Shown piece after piece: positions 1-9,616 of a DNA stretch of 64,000 bases (positions are counted from its first letter, which is position 1; each line of letters begins with the position of its first letter). The translations under genes and the position numbers were made by a program. The notes beneath the pieces were generated by a model. It was not told where the DNA came from. It made no database searches and was given only the letters and a program-made list of their open reading frames with translations. Source of the DNA: an uncultured Aeromonadales bacterium (GTDB lineage: Bacteria > Pseudomonadota > Gammaproteobacteria > Enterobacterales > Succinivibrionaceae); contig CACYPI010000001.1 of the NCBI GenBank assembly GCA_902776275.1, positions 50,629 through 114,628 on the forward strand. The letters run 5' to 3'.

Positions 1-815
1 TCTCCGGGGTCATGACCGGCTTTGCCGCGGTGACGCTCAAGGCCGGCGTGCCCTCGGGCAGGCCTGTCATGTCCGCCACGCCCAAGTGGGAGCGCCTCAT
101 CGATCCCTCGGAGTTCAAGGGGGCGCCCAACCTCGTGTTCAGCCTGATCCCCGCATCCGAGGCCGCCATCGTCAGGAAATGCCGCAGGCGCGGGGAGTTG
201 AGCCTCAAGGACAGCGCCTTCGCGCTTGGCATAGTGACCGGCAATAACAGGCGCCTGCTCTCGGAGGAGCGCCTTGACGGGATGGAGCCAATCTACACTG
301 GGCGCGAGATCAAGCCGTACAGGCTGCTTGAGCCCCAATGCTTCATAAGGTACGACCGCAAGGCCTTCCAGCAGGCCGCCCCCGACTGGATCTACCGCAG
401 GAAGGACAAGCTTGCCTATAAGTTCATCTCAAGCACCCTCGCCTTCGCCTGCGACCGCGAAGGCAGCCTCTTTTTGAACAGCGCCAACCTGCTGGTCCCC
501 AAGGTTCCAGGCATGAGCGCGATGACGGTGATGGCCTTCTTAAACTCTTCGCTAATGAACTTCCTCTACGGCAGGATGTTCGCCGAGGTGAAGATCTTGA
601 AGGGCAACCTCATGGAGCTTCCCCTCCCCAGGATCAGCTCAGATGAGGACGCGGAGCTCACGCGCCTTGCCCAGGCGGCGTCCGAGGGCGATGAAACGGC
701 CCCTTCCGCGATCGACGCTATGGTGCTTGGGATCTTCGGGCTTGGCGAGGCGGAGCGGCAGGAGATCATCGAAAAGACGCGCCCGCGCGGCAGGAGGGCC
801 GCACCCAGGGCGTGA
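1..815 (+). CDS. Partial Eco57I/TaqI-type adenine-specific DNA methyltransferase, C-terminal specificity part
   Basis: The frame is open at the window's left edge, so this is the 3' end of a longer gene; about 270 residues are visible. They contain GIVTGNN, IYTGREIKPY and a C-terminal FLNSSLMNFLYG followed by LKGNLMELPLP. These are the hallmarks of the TaqI-like specificity domain that follows the methyltransferase core in Eco57I-like type IIG or BREX/PglX-like enzymes. By family knowledge this part reads the DNA target, while the catalytic NPPY motif would lie upstream, outside the window. Whether the enzyme also carries an endonuclease domain cannot be seen. It is convergent with dapD and ends at a shared terminator. 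Assignment to the superfamily is fairly firm; the exact class is not. Confidence 0.7.
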   Translation, partial: SGVMTGFAAVTLKAGVPSGRPVMSATPKWERLIDPSEFKGAPNLVFSLIPASEAAIVRKCRRRGELSLKDSAFALGIVTGNNRRLLSEERLDGMEPIYTGREIKPYRLLEPQCFIRYDRKAFQQAAPDWIYRRKDKLAYKFISSTLAFACDREGSLFLNSANLLVPKVPGMSAMTVMAFLNSSLMNFLYGRMFAEVKILKGNLMELPLPRISSDEDAELTRLAQAASEGDETAPSAIDAMVLGIFGLGEAERQEIIEKTRPRGRRAAPRA

Positions 816-842
816 AGGCCTGCAGGAAAAGATGCAGAAACG

Positions 843-870
843 AGGAAGGCCCGCATTTGCGGGCCTTCCT
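843..870. terminator. Bidirectional intrinsic terminator between methyltransferase gene and dapD
   Basis: A perfect stem AGGAAGGCCCGCA / TGCGGGCCTTCCT around a very short loop lies between two convergent genes. The minus-strand side is followed by a TTT run, so it probably serves both genes. Confidence 0.75.
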
Positions 871-902
871 GATCATTCCGGGGCGCGGCCCCGGATACTG
901 CG

Positions 903-1748
903 TCAGCCGTGGATCTCGTCCATGGTCTCGCGCAGCAGGCTGTTGATGCCGACCTTGGAGAGGGTGCGCTCATCGACGTGCTTTACGATGATCGCGGCGT
1001 ACAGCGAGTACTTGCCGTCCTTGGAGGGCAGGTTGCCGGCGACGACCACCGAGTGCGGCGGGACGTAGCCGTAGGAGATCTCGCCGGTGGTGCGATCGTA
1101 GATGCGGGTGGACTTGCCCAGGAACACGCCCATGGAGATCACGGAGCCCTCGCCGACGATGCAGCCCTCGACGACCTCGGAGCGGGCGCCGATGAAGCAG
1201 TTGTCCTCGATGATGGTCGGGCCGGCCTGGACGGGCTCGAGCACGCCGCCGATGCCGGCGCCGCCTGCGATGTGGACGTTCTTGCCGACCTGGGCGCAGG
1301 AGCCCACGGTGGCCCAGGTGTCGACCATGGTGCCGGCGCCGACGTGGGCGCCGACGTTGACGAACGAAGGCATCAGCACGGCGGTGGGCTCGATGTAGGC
1401 GCCGCGGCGCACGACGGCGCCCGGGCAGACGCGCAGGCCCTCGCGCTCGAAGCGCTCGGTGTCATAGCCGTTGAACTTGAGGGGAACCTTGTCGAAGTAG
1501 GCGCCGCCGGGGATGGTGTTGATCTCGGACTTGTGGAGCCTGAAGGAGAGCAGGACCGCCTTCTTGACCCACTGGTTGGTGAGCCACTGGCCGTCCTTCT
1601 TCTCGGCCACGCGGATCACGCCGCGGTCGAGGCCGTCGAATACCTGCTCCACGGCGTCCCTGACGTCGGAAGGAGCATTGTCGGGACTGATGGAGGCGCG
1701 GTTTTCGAAGGCGTCGTCGATGATCCCCTGTAAGTCTTGAAGTGCCAT
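903..1748 (-). CDS. dapD: 2,3,4,5-tetrahydropyridine-2,6-dicarboxylate N-succinyltransferase
   Basis: DapD transfers succinyl from succinyl-CoA to tetrahydrodipicolinate in the lysine/meso-diaminopimelate branch, in the cytoplasm. The 281-residue product matches the family along its length. It has an N-terminal helical part ([18 protein letters not shown]), then a left-handed beta-helix of hexapeptide repeats with [19 protein letters not shown] and [12 protein letters not shown], and ends with [11 protein letters not shown]. The start at MALQDLQG is chosen by comparison with E. coli DapD. An in-frame ATG at 1802 overlaps the glnD stop as ATGA and has a better ribosome site (AGGGG), so an 18-residue longer, translationally coupled form is possible. 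Map, glnD and dapD lie in the same order as in enterobacteria. Confidence 0.95.
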   Translation of the reverse strand: MALQDLQGIIDDAFENRASISPDNAPSDVRDAVEQVFDGLDRGVIRVAEKKDGQWLTNQWVKKAVLLSFRLHKSEINTIPGGAYFDKVPLKFNGYDTERFEREGLRVCPGAVVRRGAYIEPTAVLMPSFVNVGAHVGAGTMVDTWATVGSCAQVGKNVHIAGGAGIGGVLEPVQAGPTIIEDNCFIGARSEVVEGCIVGEGSVISMGVFLGKSTRIYDRTTGEISYGYVPPHSVVVAGNLPSKDGKYSLYAAIIVKHVDERTLSKVGINSLLRETMDEIHG

Positions 1749-1798
1749 TTCAGATATACCTGTGTTTGCAAGCTGATTTATGGGTGCGTGGCCTGCGC

Positions 1799-4441
1799 TC
1801 ATTCCAGCCCCTCGTGGAGGGCTGCCGAGAGCTCGGCCTTCTTCGCCTCGTTAAGCGGCAGTCCGTTTCCGTCCGTCACTGTGAAGAAGTCGTCCGCCCT
1901 CTCGCCGGTCGTGTTGATCCTGGCTGCCGAAATCAGGCAGCCGCACCGCCCCAGGATGATGCCGATCTTAGCGAGCAGGCCTTCGCCGTCAAGGGTCGAG
2001 ACCTCGAACGAGGAGTGCCCGGAGCTCTCGTCGGTGAGGAAGTTTATCTTGGTGGGAACGCTGAACAAGCCAGGTGAATGCCTTGTAACTTCAATGTCCT
2101 GCGCCGGCTCCTCGAACTGGGAGAGTATGCTCTTGCGCAGCCCGTTCAGGCGGTCGTTGTCCAGGGGCATGTTTTTGCGGTTTTGGAACTTGATGGTGCA
2201 AAGCACACAATTATGGTGCGTCAGGAAGATCTGCGCACTGAATACGTTCAGGTGCTTGCGCGCCATCGCCGCGGCCACCGATCCGAAGAACATCGGCGAG
2301 GTGCTGCGGTAGTAGAGCAGGAGCTCGGTGCCAAGAGCGCCAAGCTGCGCGAAGAGGATGAGCGGGCGATCCTTGTTCTGGAACCTGATGATGTTGCGGG
2401 CGTGCCACTTGATCTCCGAGGGCTGGTAGTGGAGGAAGTAGGCCGTCGGGAACTGCGCAAAGTAGCGCAAAAGCTCGGACTTCCTGATCTCCGGCGTGCT
2501 CTCGATGATGAGCTGCTGGTTCTCGTGGGCCTGCAGGCTCGTGTCCAGCGCGCTCTCGCGCCCGCTGCGCAGCACTTGGCGGGTGGACATGTACAGCTGC
2601 CTGAAGATGCTGTCCTTCCAGGAGTTCCACTCGCTGTCGTTCGTGGCGGTGATGTCGGCCACGGTCAGGCAGTAGAGCATGTTCAGGTGCTCCTCGTCCT
2701 TCATCTGGCCGGCGAAGTTGTTGATGACCTCCGGATCGGCGATGTCGCGCCTGGTGGCGATGTTCGAGAAGAGCAGGTGGTTGCGGATGGTCCAGGTCAC
2801 AAGCTCGGTCTGGTAGGGGGCGAAGCTGTGGAGCTGGCAGAAGTTGTAGGCCTCCTTAGCCCCCTCCTCGGCGTGGTGGCCGCCGCGGCCCTTGGCGATG
2901 TCATGCAGGAAGGCCGCGACGTTCAAGAGCCCGGGCTCGGAGAGCTGGCGGACCACCGAGGAGAAGAACGAGAACACCGGGTTGTCCGAGTGCTGGAGCG
3001 CCACGATGTTGGTGAGCGCGCGGATGGTGTGCTCGTCCACCGAGAACATGTGGAACATGTCGAACTGGGTGAGGCCCTCGATGCGCTCCCACTGGGGCAT
3101 GTACGAGGAGATGACGCGGGTCTCGTGCATCAGCGGCAGCGCCACGCTCAGGCTGTCCTGATCGGTGAGCACCTGCTTGAAGATCTCGCGGCAGTGCGGG
3201 ATCTCGATGAGGAATTGCGCCAGATCGCGGCGGCTTTGGCGCAGCGCCTTCAGGCAGTTCACGTGGATGGCGCGGATCCCCGGGTGCTTGGCGATGATCC
3301 TGAAGAGCTCGAGCATCATCCCCGGCTCGTTGTGGAAGAGGTCGTGGTCTAGGATGTCGATGTACTTGCCGCGCTGGACGAAGAAGCTGTTGATGAAGAC
3401 CGGCTCGTCCTCGCCGTCCAGCTCGCCCTTGATGGCGATGGTCTCAAGCTGCAGCACGATCTCGCTGAGCTCGCGCACGCGCCTGAAGGTGCGGAAGAGC
3501 GCGCGCATCATCGCCTCGACCGGTCCGTTGCCTGTGTCGCCGTAGCCGAGCATCGCCGCAGCCTGCTTCTGGCAGTCGAGCGTCAGGCGGTTGCCGCCGC
3601 CTGAGCAGAGGTTCAATGCATAGCGCACCTCGAAGAGGAAGCGGCGGCACTCGATTAGCTCGCCGTATTCGTCCTCGGTGAGGAGCCCGGCTGAGAGCAT
3701 GGCCTCGGGATCGCGGGCGCCGAAGTGCAGCGAGGCCACCCACTGGAGCACCTGGATGTCGCGCAGCCCGCCTGGATTGTTCTTGACGTCAGGCTCGATG
3801 GAATAGACGGTGTCCTTGTACTGGTGGTAGCGCTCCTGCTGCTCGGCGACCTTGGCGTCGAGGAAGCGGCGCGAGTCCCAGCCCATGTCCTGGGCGACGC
3901 TCTTGAGCAGGTAGGCGGCGACGTCCTTCGATCCCGCGATCAGGTGGTTCTCAAGCAGGTTGGTCCTCACCGTGATGTCGCCGCGCGCCTCGATGACGGT
4001 GTCGTGCACCGAGCGCACCGAGGATCCCAGGTCGAGCTTGATGTCCCAGAGGTAGGAGATGAAGGACTCGATCCTCGATCCAGTCCCGTCGCTTATGGGC
4101 TCCTCGGAGCAGACGAGCAGGATGTCGATGTCCGATCCCGGGAACATCTCGGCCCGCCCGTAGCCGCCCACTGCCATGAGCGCAAGCGTGCCGCTGGCGC
4201 CTAGGCCGAAGTGGAGGAAGAGCCTTGAGAGCAGCGAGTCGAAGAAGGCGGTGCGGCAGTCGAGGAGCTCGGGCACCCCGAAGCCGTCCCTGAAGCACGA
4301 TGAGAGGTAGTCCTGGAAGCGCGCGAGCAGGGCGCGGCAGGACCTCACGTCATAGATGTCAGCCCCCTGCTCGTCGAAGGGGCGGACGCGCCCGGGAGCG
4401 CCCTCTACGGTCTTCCTCGGCACATTGATGCTCTCGAACAT
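1799..4441 (-). CDS. glnD: Bifunctional PII uridylyltransferase / uridylyl-removing enzyme
   Basis: GlnD senses glutamine and adds or removes UMP on PII proteins, controlling glutamine synthetase and nitrogen gene expression. The 880-residue product has the usual architecture. A nucleotidyltransferase core carries [18 protein letters not shown], followed by the linker region with NPGGLRDIQ, an HD domain ([18 protein letters not shown]) and two C-terminal ACT domains ([31 protein letters not shown]). The start MFESINVP is preceded by a strong GGAGGGG site. Longer readings of the frame only re-read the map gene. It lies 26 bases after map and touches the possible upstream dapD start. Presence of GlnD implies PII-based nitrogen control. 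Confidence 0.96.
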   Translation of the reverse strand: MFESINVPRKTVEGAPGRVRPFDEQGADIYDVRSCRALLARFQDYLSSCFRDGFGVPELLDCRTAFFDSLLSRLFLHFGLGASGTLALMAVGGYGRAEMFPGSDIDILLVCSEEPISDGTGSRIESFISYLWDIKLDLGSSVRSVHDTVIEARGDITVRTNLLENHLIAGSKDVAAYLLKSVAQDMGWDSRRFLDAKVAEQQERYHQYKDTVYSIEPDVKNNPGGLRDIQVLQWVASLHFGARDPEAMLSAGLLTEDEYGELIECRRFLFEVRYALNLCSGGGNRLTLDCQKQAAAMLGYGDTGNGPVEAMMRALFRTFRRVRELSEIVLQLETIAIKGELDGEDEPVFINSFFVQRGKYIDILDHDLFHNEPGMMLELFRIIAKHPGIRAIHVNCLKALRQSRRDLAQFLIEIPHCREIFKQVLTDQDSLSVALPLMHETRVISSYMPQWERIEGLTQFDMFHMFSVDEHTIRALTNIVALQHSDNPVFSFFSSVVRQLSEPGLLNVAAFLHDIAKGRGGHHAEEGAKEAYNFCQLHSFAPYQTELVTWTIRNHLLFSNIATRRDIADPEVINNFAGQMKDEEHLNMLYCLTVADITATNDSEWNSWKDSIFRQLYMSTRQVLRSGRESALDTSLQAHENQQLIIESTPEIRKSELLRYFAQFPTAYFLHYQPSEIKWHARNIIRFQNKDRPLILFAQLGALGTELLLYYRSTSPMFFGSVAAAMARKHLNVFSAQIFLTHHNCVLCTIKFQNRKNMPLDNDRLNGLRKSILSQFEEPAQDIEVTRHSPGLFSVPTKINFLTDESSGHSSFEVSTLDGEGLLAKIGIILGRCGCLISAARINTTGERADDFFTVTDGNGLPLNEAKKAELSAALHEGLE

Positions 4442-4467
4442 GCGCCCCTCCCTGGGACAGGCCCTGG

Positions 4468-5271
4468 TCAGTGGTGGATGAAGCGCGGGAAGTCCTCGTC
4501 GCTGCGCAGCGTGAGGACCTCGCAGCCGTCGTCGGTCACAAGCAGGGTGTGCTCGAATTGGGCCGAGGGCTGGTGGTCGGCGGTGGTCACCGTCCATCCG
4601 TTCTTGCGGTTGATCCTGCACTTCCACGTGCCGGCGTTGATCATCGGCTCGATGGTGAAGCACATGCCCTTCTCCAAAAGCAGGTCGTAGTCGTTGCGGT
4701 AGTGGAGCACCTGGGGATCCTCGTGGAACCCAAGGCCGATGCCGTGGCCGCAGTAGTCGCGGACGATGGAGAACTTGTAGCGGTCGGCGACCTTCTGGAT
4801 GGCGTCGCCCACCTCAGTGAGGTTGGCGCCCGGGCGCACGGTCCTGATGGCGTCGTACATCGACTCCTGGGTGCACTTGACGAGCATTTGGTTGCGCAGA
4901 GAGGTCTCCCCGCCGACGACGTACATCATCGAGGTGTCGCCGTGGTAGCCGTCCTTGCGCACCGTCACGTCGATGTTGACGATGTCGCCGTTGTGCAGGC
5001 GCTGCATGCCGGGGATCCCGTGGCAGACCACCTCGTTGACGCTGATGCAGGTGGCCTTGGGGTAGCCCTCGTACCCGAGGTCGGCGGACTCGGCGTGCTC
5101 GGTGTTCTCTATGTAGTCGAGCATGCGGTCGTCAAGCTCGCCCGTGGTCACGCCAGCCTTCACCAGCGGCGCGACGAACTCCAGGACCTGCGCGGCGAGC
5201 TTGCCGGCAACGCGCATCTTCTCGATCTCGGAGGGCGACTTGAGCGATATTTCCAACTTCCTGTTTCTCAT
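4468..5271 (-). CDS. map: Methionine aminopeptidase, type I
   Basis: Map removes the initiator methionine from nascent proteins, using a dinuclear metal centre. The 267-residue product has the pita-bread fold signatures: VCHGIPG, NIDVTVRKDGYHGDTS (metal aspartates), YCGHGIGLGFHEDP (metal histidine), FTIEPM and QFEHTLLVTDDGCEVLT (metal glutamates). It is much closer to the E. coli type than to the betaproteobacterial type, which supports the gammaproteobacterial assignment. The start MRNRKLEIS follows an AGGTTAAAG leader; the longer frame has no family support. It is divergent from rpsB, as in E. coli, and is the first gene of the map-glnD-dapD run. Confidence 0.96.
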   Translation of the reverse strand: MRNRKLEISLKSPSEIEKMRVAGKLAAQVLEFVAPLVKAGVTTGELDDRMLDYIENTEHAESADLGYEGYPKATCISVNEVVCHGIPGMQRLHNGDIVNIDVTVRKDGYHGDTSMMYVVGGETSLRNQMLVKCTQESMYDAIRTVRPGANLTEVGDAIQKVADRYKFSIVRDYCGHGIGLGFHEDPQVLHYRNDYDLLLEKGMCFTIEPMINAGTWKCRINRKNGWTVTTADHQPSAQFEHTLLVTDDGCEVLTLRSDEDFPRFIHH

Positions 5272-5679
5272 CTTTAACCTATGCTGCAATTGAGCCTTGA
5301 ACCAAGTATACCCACGCAGGGCGTCTCCATGTGTCAGACAAGCGCCGCGCACCATGGGCGCCCTGCCCGGGGTGGCCGAATTTTAAACGAAGGCGGCGCC
5401 TGGGGCGCAGGAGGCGCTAATCATTTGCGCGAAGGACAGAACAAGTGAAATAACTTGTTGTATTTAAATTATAAAGATGCCGAAGCGCCTTTTGCATCCT
5501 GTCTTGGAAAAGCGCTTTCCTTCATGGTAGAATACAGTGCTTTTGTGTCTATGGCGCAACAGCAAATTTTTGATTCTTTTGTAAAACACACACTGTCCAT
5601 CCAACACGCGCCCAGGGTGCCGCAAATGCGGTCGGGCATGTGGGGCAGTGGAGGCACAACCCTTTAAGAGGTATAGAAA
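5272..5679. promoter_or_regulatory. map/rpsB divergent intergenic region with promoters and rpsB leader
   Basis: This 408-base gap is noticeably AT-rich in its middle and has no convincing gene. On the plus strand TTGGAA (5504-5509), an 18-base spacer and TAGAAT (5528-5533) make a good sigma-70 promoter for rpsB. That leaves a leader of about 140 bases, consistent with the S2-responsive autoregulatory leader known before gammaproteobacterial rpsB. The structure itself was not verified. On the minus strand TATAAT (5468-5473) could be the -10 of map. An inverted repeat AACAAGT-N6-ACTTGTT (5440-5459) sits just downstream of that -10 and may be an operator. Confidence 0.6.
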
Positions 5680-6456
5680 ATGTCATCTGTCACCATGCGC
5701 GACATGCTCAAGGCTGGTGTCCACTTCGGCCACCAGACCCGCTACTGGAACCCCAAGATGAAGCAGTACATCTTCGGCGCCAGGAACGGCATCCACATTA
5801 TCAACCTGGAGAAGACCGTCCAGTGCTATGAAGACGCGCTGAACTTCCTCAGCAGCGTTGTCGCGCACAAGGGCAAGATCCTGTTTGTCGGCACCAAGCG
5901 CGCCGCCTGCGACCAGGTCGGCCCTGCTGCCACTGCCTGCGGCCAGTTCTACGTCGACCACCGCTGGCTGGGCGGCATGCTCACCAACTGGAAGACCGTG
6001 CGCCAGTCGATCAAGCGCCTCAAGGATCTCGAGACCGAGAGCCAGGACGGCACTTTCGAGAAGCTGACCAAGAAGGAGGCTCTCCTCCGCACCCGCGATC
6101 TCAACAAGCTCAACCGCGCCCTGGGCGGCATCAAGGACATGGGCGGCCTTCCGGACGCGCTGTTCGTGATCGACGCCGAGGCCGAGCACATCGCGATCAA
6201 GGAAGCCAACAACCTGGGCATCCCGGTCGTGGCGGTCGTCGACACCAACTCGGATCCTGATGGCGTCAACTACGTCATCCCGGGCAACGACGATGCCATC
6301 CGCGCCGTCGAGCTGTACTACAAGGGCGTGGTCGAGGCCATCAACAACGCCCGCGCCCAGCTCGTCGCCGAGGAGCAGGCTGCCAAGGAGGCCGCGCAGG
6401 CCGAGCAGGACAAGGGCGCCGAGGGCGCCGCCCCTGCCGAGAAGGCCGCCGAATAA
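5680..6456 (+). CDS. rpsB: 30S ribosomal protein S2
   Basis: S2 joins the small subunit late and is needed for S1 binding. The 258-residue product starts [28 protein letters not shown] and contains [23 protein letters not shown] and the [15 protein letters not shown] segment, all diagnostic. The last 30 residues are an Ala/Glu-rich tail ([16 protein letters not shown]), longer than in E. coli. A ribosome site AAGAGG precedes the ATG. It is followed by tsf after a 130-base gap containing hairpins. Its expression is probably autoregulated through the leader. Confidence 0.98.
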   Translation: MSSVTMRDMLKAGVHFGHQTRYWNPKMKQYIFGARNGIHIINLEKTVQCYEDALNFLSSVVAHKGKILFVGTKRAACDQVGPAATACGQFYVDHRWLGGMLTNWKTVRQSIKRLKDLETESQDGTFEKLTKKEALLRTRDLNKLNRALGGIKDMGGLPDALFVIDAEAEHIAIKEANNLGIPVVAVVDTNSDPDGVNYVIPGNDDAIRAVELYYKGVVEAINNARAQLVAEEQAAKEAAQAEQDKGAEGAAPAEKAAE

Positions 6457-6543
6457 GGCAGCTCTTCTTTCAAGAAGCATTGCGGGGGCCCAAGGCCCCC
6501 GCCGGGCGCCGCCTTCTGGCGGGCGCCCCCGATTTTGAACTGC

Positions 6544-6567
6544 AAGGCCGGTATTCCGGTCTTTTTT
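6544..6567 (+). terminator. Intrinsic terminator/attenuator between rpsB and tsf
   Basis: An 8-pair stem AAGGCCGG / CCGGTCTT (one G-T pair) with a TATT loop is followed by TTTT. Two further GC-rich hairpins lie just upstream, between about 6483 and 6531. A partial terminator here would set the S2 to EF-Ts ratio, because tsf has no evident promoter of its own. Confidence 0.6.
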
Positions 6568-6586
6568 GAACTGAGGATTTGAAGAT

Positions 6587-7477
6587 ATGGCAAACATTAC
6601 TGCCGCAATGGTCAAGGAACTGCGTGACGCCACCGGTGCCGGAATGATGGACTGCAAGAAGGCCCTGGTCGCCGCCAACGGCGACATGCAGGCCGCCATG
6701 GACGCGATGCGCAAGAGCGGCGCGGCCAAGGCCGCCAAGAAGGCCGGCCGCATCGCCGCCGAGGGCGTGATCGCCGTGGCCCGCGATGGCAACAAGGTCG
6801 CGATGGTCGAGGTCAACACCGAGACTGACTTCGCCGCCAAGAACGAGCAGTTCCAGTCCTTCGCGCAGAAGGCCGCCGATGCCGCCCTCAAGGCTGGCAC
6901 CGAGGACGTCGAGGCCATCAAGGCCGCCCCGTTCGGCGACGGCCAGACCGTCGGCGAGGCCCTCACTGCCCTGATCGCCAAGGTCGGCGAGAACATGCAC
7001 CTGCGCCGCGCCGCCTTCGTCAACGCCGATGCCGGCGACACCGTTGCCGTCTACCTCCATTCCAACAAGCGCATCGGCGTCGTGACCGTCTTGAAGGGCG
7101 GCGACGAGGAGCTGGCCAAGGACGTGGCGATGCACGCCTGCGCCATGAAGCCCGACTTCCTCAAGCCTTCGGACGTCGACCCGGCCGTGGTCGAGCACGA
7201 GCGCCAGGTCCAGATCGACATCGCCGTCCAGTCCGGCAAGCCGCACGACATCGCCGTGAAGATGGTCGAGGGCCGCATGCGCAAGTTCACCGGCGAGGTC
7301 TCCCTCACTGGCCAGCCTTTCGTCAAGGATCCTTCGATCACCGTCGGCGAGCTGCTCAAGCAGCACAAGGCCGATGTCCTCTGCTTCAAGCGCCTTGAAG
7401 TGGGCGAGGGCGTTGAGAAGAAGAAGGAAGACTTCGCAGCCGAGGTCCAGGCCCAGGTCGACGCCGCCAAGAAGTAA
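6587..7477 (+). CDS. tsf: Elongation factor Ts
   Basis: EF-Ts recycles EF-Tu by exchanging GDP for GTP. The 296-residue protein opens with [24 protein letters not shown], the UBA-like N-terminal domain and its conserved TGAGMMDCK signature. It continues with [16 protein letters not shown], the core contact region, and ends with the dimerisation-type C-terminal module. Length and order match enterobacterial EF-Ts. It sits between rpsB and pyrH, as in almost all proteobacteria. Confidence 0.98.
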   Translation: MANITAAMVKELRDATGAGMMDCKKALVAANGDMQAAMDAMRKSGAAKAAKKAGRIAAEGVIAVARDGNKVAMVEVNTETDFAAKNEQFQSFAQKAADAALKAGTEDVEAIKAAPFGDGQTVGEALTALIAKVGENMHLRRAAFVNADAGDTVAVYLHSNKRIGVVTVLKGGDEELAKDVAMHACAMKPDFLKPSDVDPAVVEHERQVQIDIAVQSGKPHDIAVKMVEGRMRKFTGEVSLTGQPFVKDPSITVGELLKQHKADVLCFKRLEVGEGVEKKKEDFAAEVQAQVDAAKK

Positions 7478-7495
7478 TCCCGGGGGTGCCTTGAG

Positions 7496-8221
7496 ATGGC
7501 TTCGCAGCAATCAAGCAAGCCGCGCCGCATCCTCCTGAAGATCTCCGGCGAAGCCCTCGCCGGGGATCTCGGGTTCGGCATTGATCCGGCGATCCTCTCG
7601 GAGATCGCCTCGGCAGTGCTCGAGGTGCGCTCACGCGGGGTCCAGGCAGCGCTCGTCATCGGCGGGGGCAACGTCTTCCGCGGAGCCGAGTTGCAGCGCG
7701 CGGGCTTCGACCGCGTCACCGGCGACCAGATGGGCATGCTGGCGACGATCATGAACGGCCTGGCGATGCGCGAGGAGCTCAAGCGCCAGGGCGGCAGCGC
7801 CGTGGTCATGAGCGCCTACGGCATACCTTCCATCACCACGCAGTACTCCGCCTCCATCGGGCGCGAGCTGCTCTCATCCGGCGCCACCGTGATCTGCTCG
7901 GGGGGCACCGGCTCTCCATTCTTCACGACTGACACCGGCGCCGTGCTGCGCGCCATCGAGCTGCAGTGCGACGAGGTGCTCAAGGCAACCAAGGTAGACG
8001 GCGTCTACTCGGCCGATCCGGTCAAGGACCCGTCCGCGGTGCGCTTTGACAAGCTCACCTTCTCCGAGGTCATGCAGAGGCAGCTCAAGGTCATGGACCT
8101 GACCGCCTTCGCGCTGGCCAGCGAGCACCAGATGCCAATCAGAGTCTTTTCAATGAAGAAGCCCGGAGCCTTCGTCAGGGCCGCCTGCGGCGGCAGCGAA
8201 GGAACGCTGGTTTCAGGCTAA
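7496..8221 (+). CDS. pyrH: UMP kinase
   Basis: PyrH phosphorylates UMP to UDP and is a hexameric amino-acid-kinase-fold enzyme, allosterically controlled by GTP and UTP. The 241-residue product contains the signatures [11 protein letters not shown] (phosphate loop), [19 protein letters not shown] and [11 protein letters not shown]. It lies 18 bases after tsf and 11 before frr in the conserved tsf-pyrH-frr-uppS block, and is probably co-transcribed with it. Confidence 0.98.
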   Translation: MASQQSSKPRRILLKISGEALAGDLGFGIDPAILSEIASAVLEVRSRGVQAALVIGGGNVFRGAELQRAGFDRVTGDQMGMLATIMNGLAMREELKRQGGSAVVMSAYGIPSITTQYSASIGRELLSSGATVICSGGTGSPFFTTDTGAVLRAIELQCDEVLKATKVDGVYSADPVKDPSAVRFDKLTFSEVMQRQLKVMDLTAFALASEHQMPIRVFSMKKPGAFVRAACGGSEGTLVSG

Positions 8222-8232
8222 GGAGCAAAGAT

Positions 8233-8790
8233 ATGCTTAACGACGTCAAGAAAGATGCCAAGGACCGCATGGACAAGGCTATCAAGTCCCTGGACGTGCG
8301 CCTCTCGAAGATCCGCACCGGCCGCGCCTCTCCGGCGCTGCTCGACGGGATCATGGTCGAGTACTACGGCACGATGACCCCGTTGCGCCAGGTCGCGCAG
8401 GTCAATGTCGAGGATGCCCGCACCTTGAAGATCAGCGTCTTCGACCGCAACGCGACCAAGGAGGTCGAGCGTGCGATCCAGAAGTCCGATCTTGGGCTCA
8501 ACCCGGTCGTGACCTCCTCCGAGCTCCGCGTCCCGCTTCCGCCCCTGACCGAGGAGCGCCGCAAGGAACTCGTCAAGGTCGTCAAGGGCGAGATCGAGCA
8601 GTGCAAGGTCGAGATCCGCAACGCGCGCCGCGATGCCAACAACGGCCTCAAGGAGCTGCAGAAGGCCAAGGAGATCTCCGAGGACGAGCAGCGCTCGGCC
8701 GAGCAGGAGATCCAGAAGCTCACCGACGCCGCGGTCAAGAAGAGCGACGAGCTCTTCGAGGCCAAGCAGAAAGAGCTGATGGCTATCTGA
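8233..8790 (+). CDS. frr: Ribosome recycling factor
   Basis: RRF splits post-termination ribosomes together with EF-G. The 185-residue product has the expected two-domain helical layout: N-terminal [17 protein letters not shown], the [12 protein letters not shown] segment, the beta domain with [22 protein letters not shown], and the C-terminal helix with EERRKELVK. Length is exactly that of the E. coli factor. It is preceded by AGGAGC and follows pyrH by 11 bases. Confidence 0.98.
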   Translation: MLNDVKKDAKDRMDKAIKSLDVRLSKIRTGRASPALLDGIMVEYYGTMTPLRQVAQVNVEDARTLKISVFDRNATKEVERAIQKSDLGLNPVVTSSELRVPLPPLTEERRKELVKVVKGEIEQCKVEIRNARRDANNGLKELQKAKEISEDEQRSAEQEIQKLTDAAVKKSDELFEAKQKELMAI

Positions 8791-8803
8791 GGCCAAGGCC
8801 CCG

Positions 8804-9547
8804 ATGAAGCCCGAAAACGTCGCCAAGGCGGGGCCTGCGCCCCGCCATGTCGCGATCATCATGGACGGCAACGGACGCTGGGCCACGTCGCGGGGATTCC
8901 CCCGCGTCATGGGGCACCAGAAGGGCGCCGTCGCCGTCCACCGCGTAGTCGAGGCCGCCGCCTCGCGCGGCGTGGGCGTGCTCACGCTTTTCGCGTTCTC
9001 CAGCGAGAACTGGAAGCGGCCCCGCGCCGAGGTCACCGCGCTCATGCAGCTGTTCGTGAGGGCCCTGGACAAGGAGACCTCGCACCTGCTTGAAAACGGG
9101 ATCAGGCTGCGCGTGATCGGCGACGTCTCCGCCTTCTCCGAGGGATTGCGCACGCGCATCGCCAAGGCTGAGGAGCGCACCTCCTCCTGCAGGAGGATGA
9201 TCCTGAACGTCGCCGCCAACTATGGCGGCAGGTGGGACATCGTCCAGGCAGCCCGCGCTGCCGCGCGCGATGCAGCATCAGGCAAGCTCGATCCCGCGCA
9301 CCTTGACGAGGCGCGCTTTTCCACCTACCTCGCCGAGCCCCTCGACGTCGACCTCCTCATCAGGACCGGCGGCGAGAAGCGCATCAGCAATTTCCTGATG
9401 TGGCAGGCCTCCTACAGCGAGCTCTATTTCTCCGACACGCTCTGGCCCGACTACTGCGATGCCGATCTCGATGCGGCAATCGAGTTCTTCAAGGGCCGCG
9501 AGCGCAGGTTCGGCATGACGTCCGAGCAGGTTGCGGACGCCAGGTGA
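8804..9547 (+). CDS. uppS: Undecaprenyl diphosphate synthase (di-trans,poly-cis)
   Basis: UppS condenses eight isopentenyl diphosphates onto farnesyl diphosphate to make the C55 carrier used in peptidoglycan and O-antigen synthesis. The 247-residue product carries HVAIIMDGNGRWA (catalytic Asp), TLFAFSSENWKRP, NVAANYGGRWDI and LLIRTGGEKRISNFLMWQ, the five conserved regions of cis-prenyltransferases. It is followed by a hairpin-rich 69-base gap and cdsA. Confidence 0.98.
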   Translation: MKPENVAKAGPAPRHVAIIMDGNGRWATSRGFPRVMGHQKGAVAVHRVVEAAASRGVGVLTLFAFSSENWKRPRAEVTALMQLFVRALDKETSHLLENGIRLRVIGDVSAFSEGLRTRIAKAEERTSSCRRMILNVAANYGGRWDIVQAARAAARDAASGKLDPAHLDEARFSTYLAEPLDVDLLIRTGGEKRISNFLMWQASYSELYFSDTLWPDYCDADLDAAIEFFKGRERRFGMTSEQVADAR

Positions 9548-9586
9548 CAGCTTGCGGCCAAGGCCGCAGGCAGCGTTTTTTGGCAC

Positions 9587-9616
9587 AGGAGCGGCGCCAG
9601 GCGGCGCCGGTTTTTC
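9587..9616 (+). promoter_or_regulatory. Hairpin placed between a Shine-Dalgarno and the cdsA start
   Basis: AGGAG (9587-9591) is the only good ribosome site before cdsA but lies 25 bases from the ATG. The 18 bases in between form a seven-pair all-GC stem (CGGCGCC / GGCGCCG, loop AGGC, 9592-9609) followed by GTTTTTC. If the stem forms, AGGAG sits 7 unpaired bases from the start codon. The same hairpin plus T5 could instead act as a weak terminator. Confidence 0.5.

Noticed and set aside
909..1733. Long plus-strand open frame opposite dapD, rich in Asp, Gly, Val and Ala
   Set aside because: It is the antisense shadow of a high-GC conserved gene; dapD is unmistakable on the other strand.
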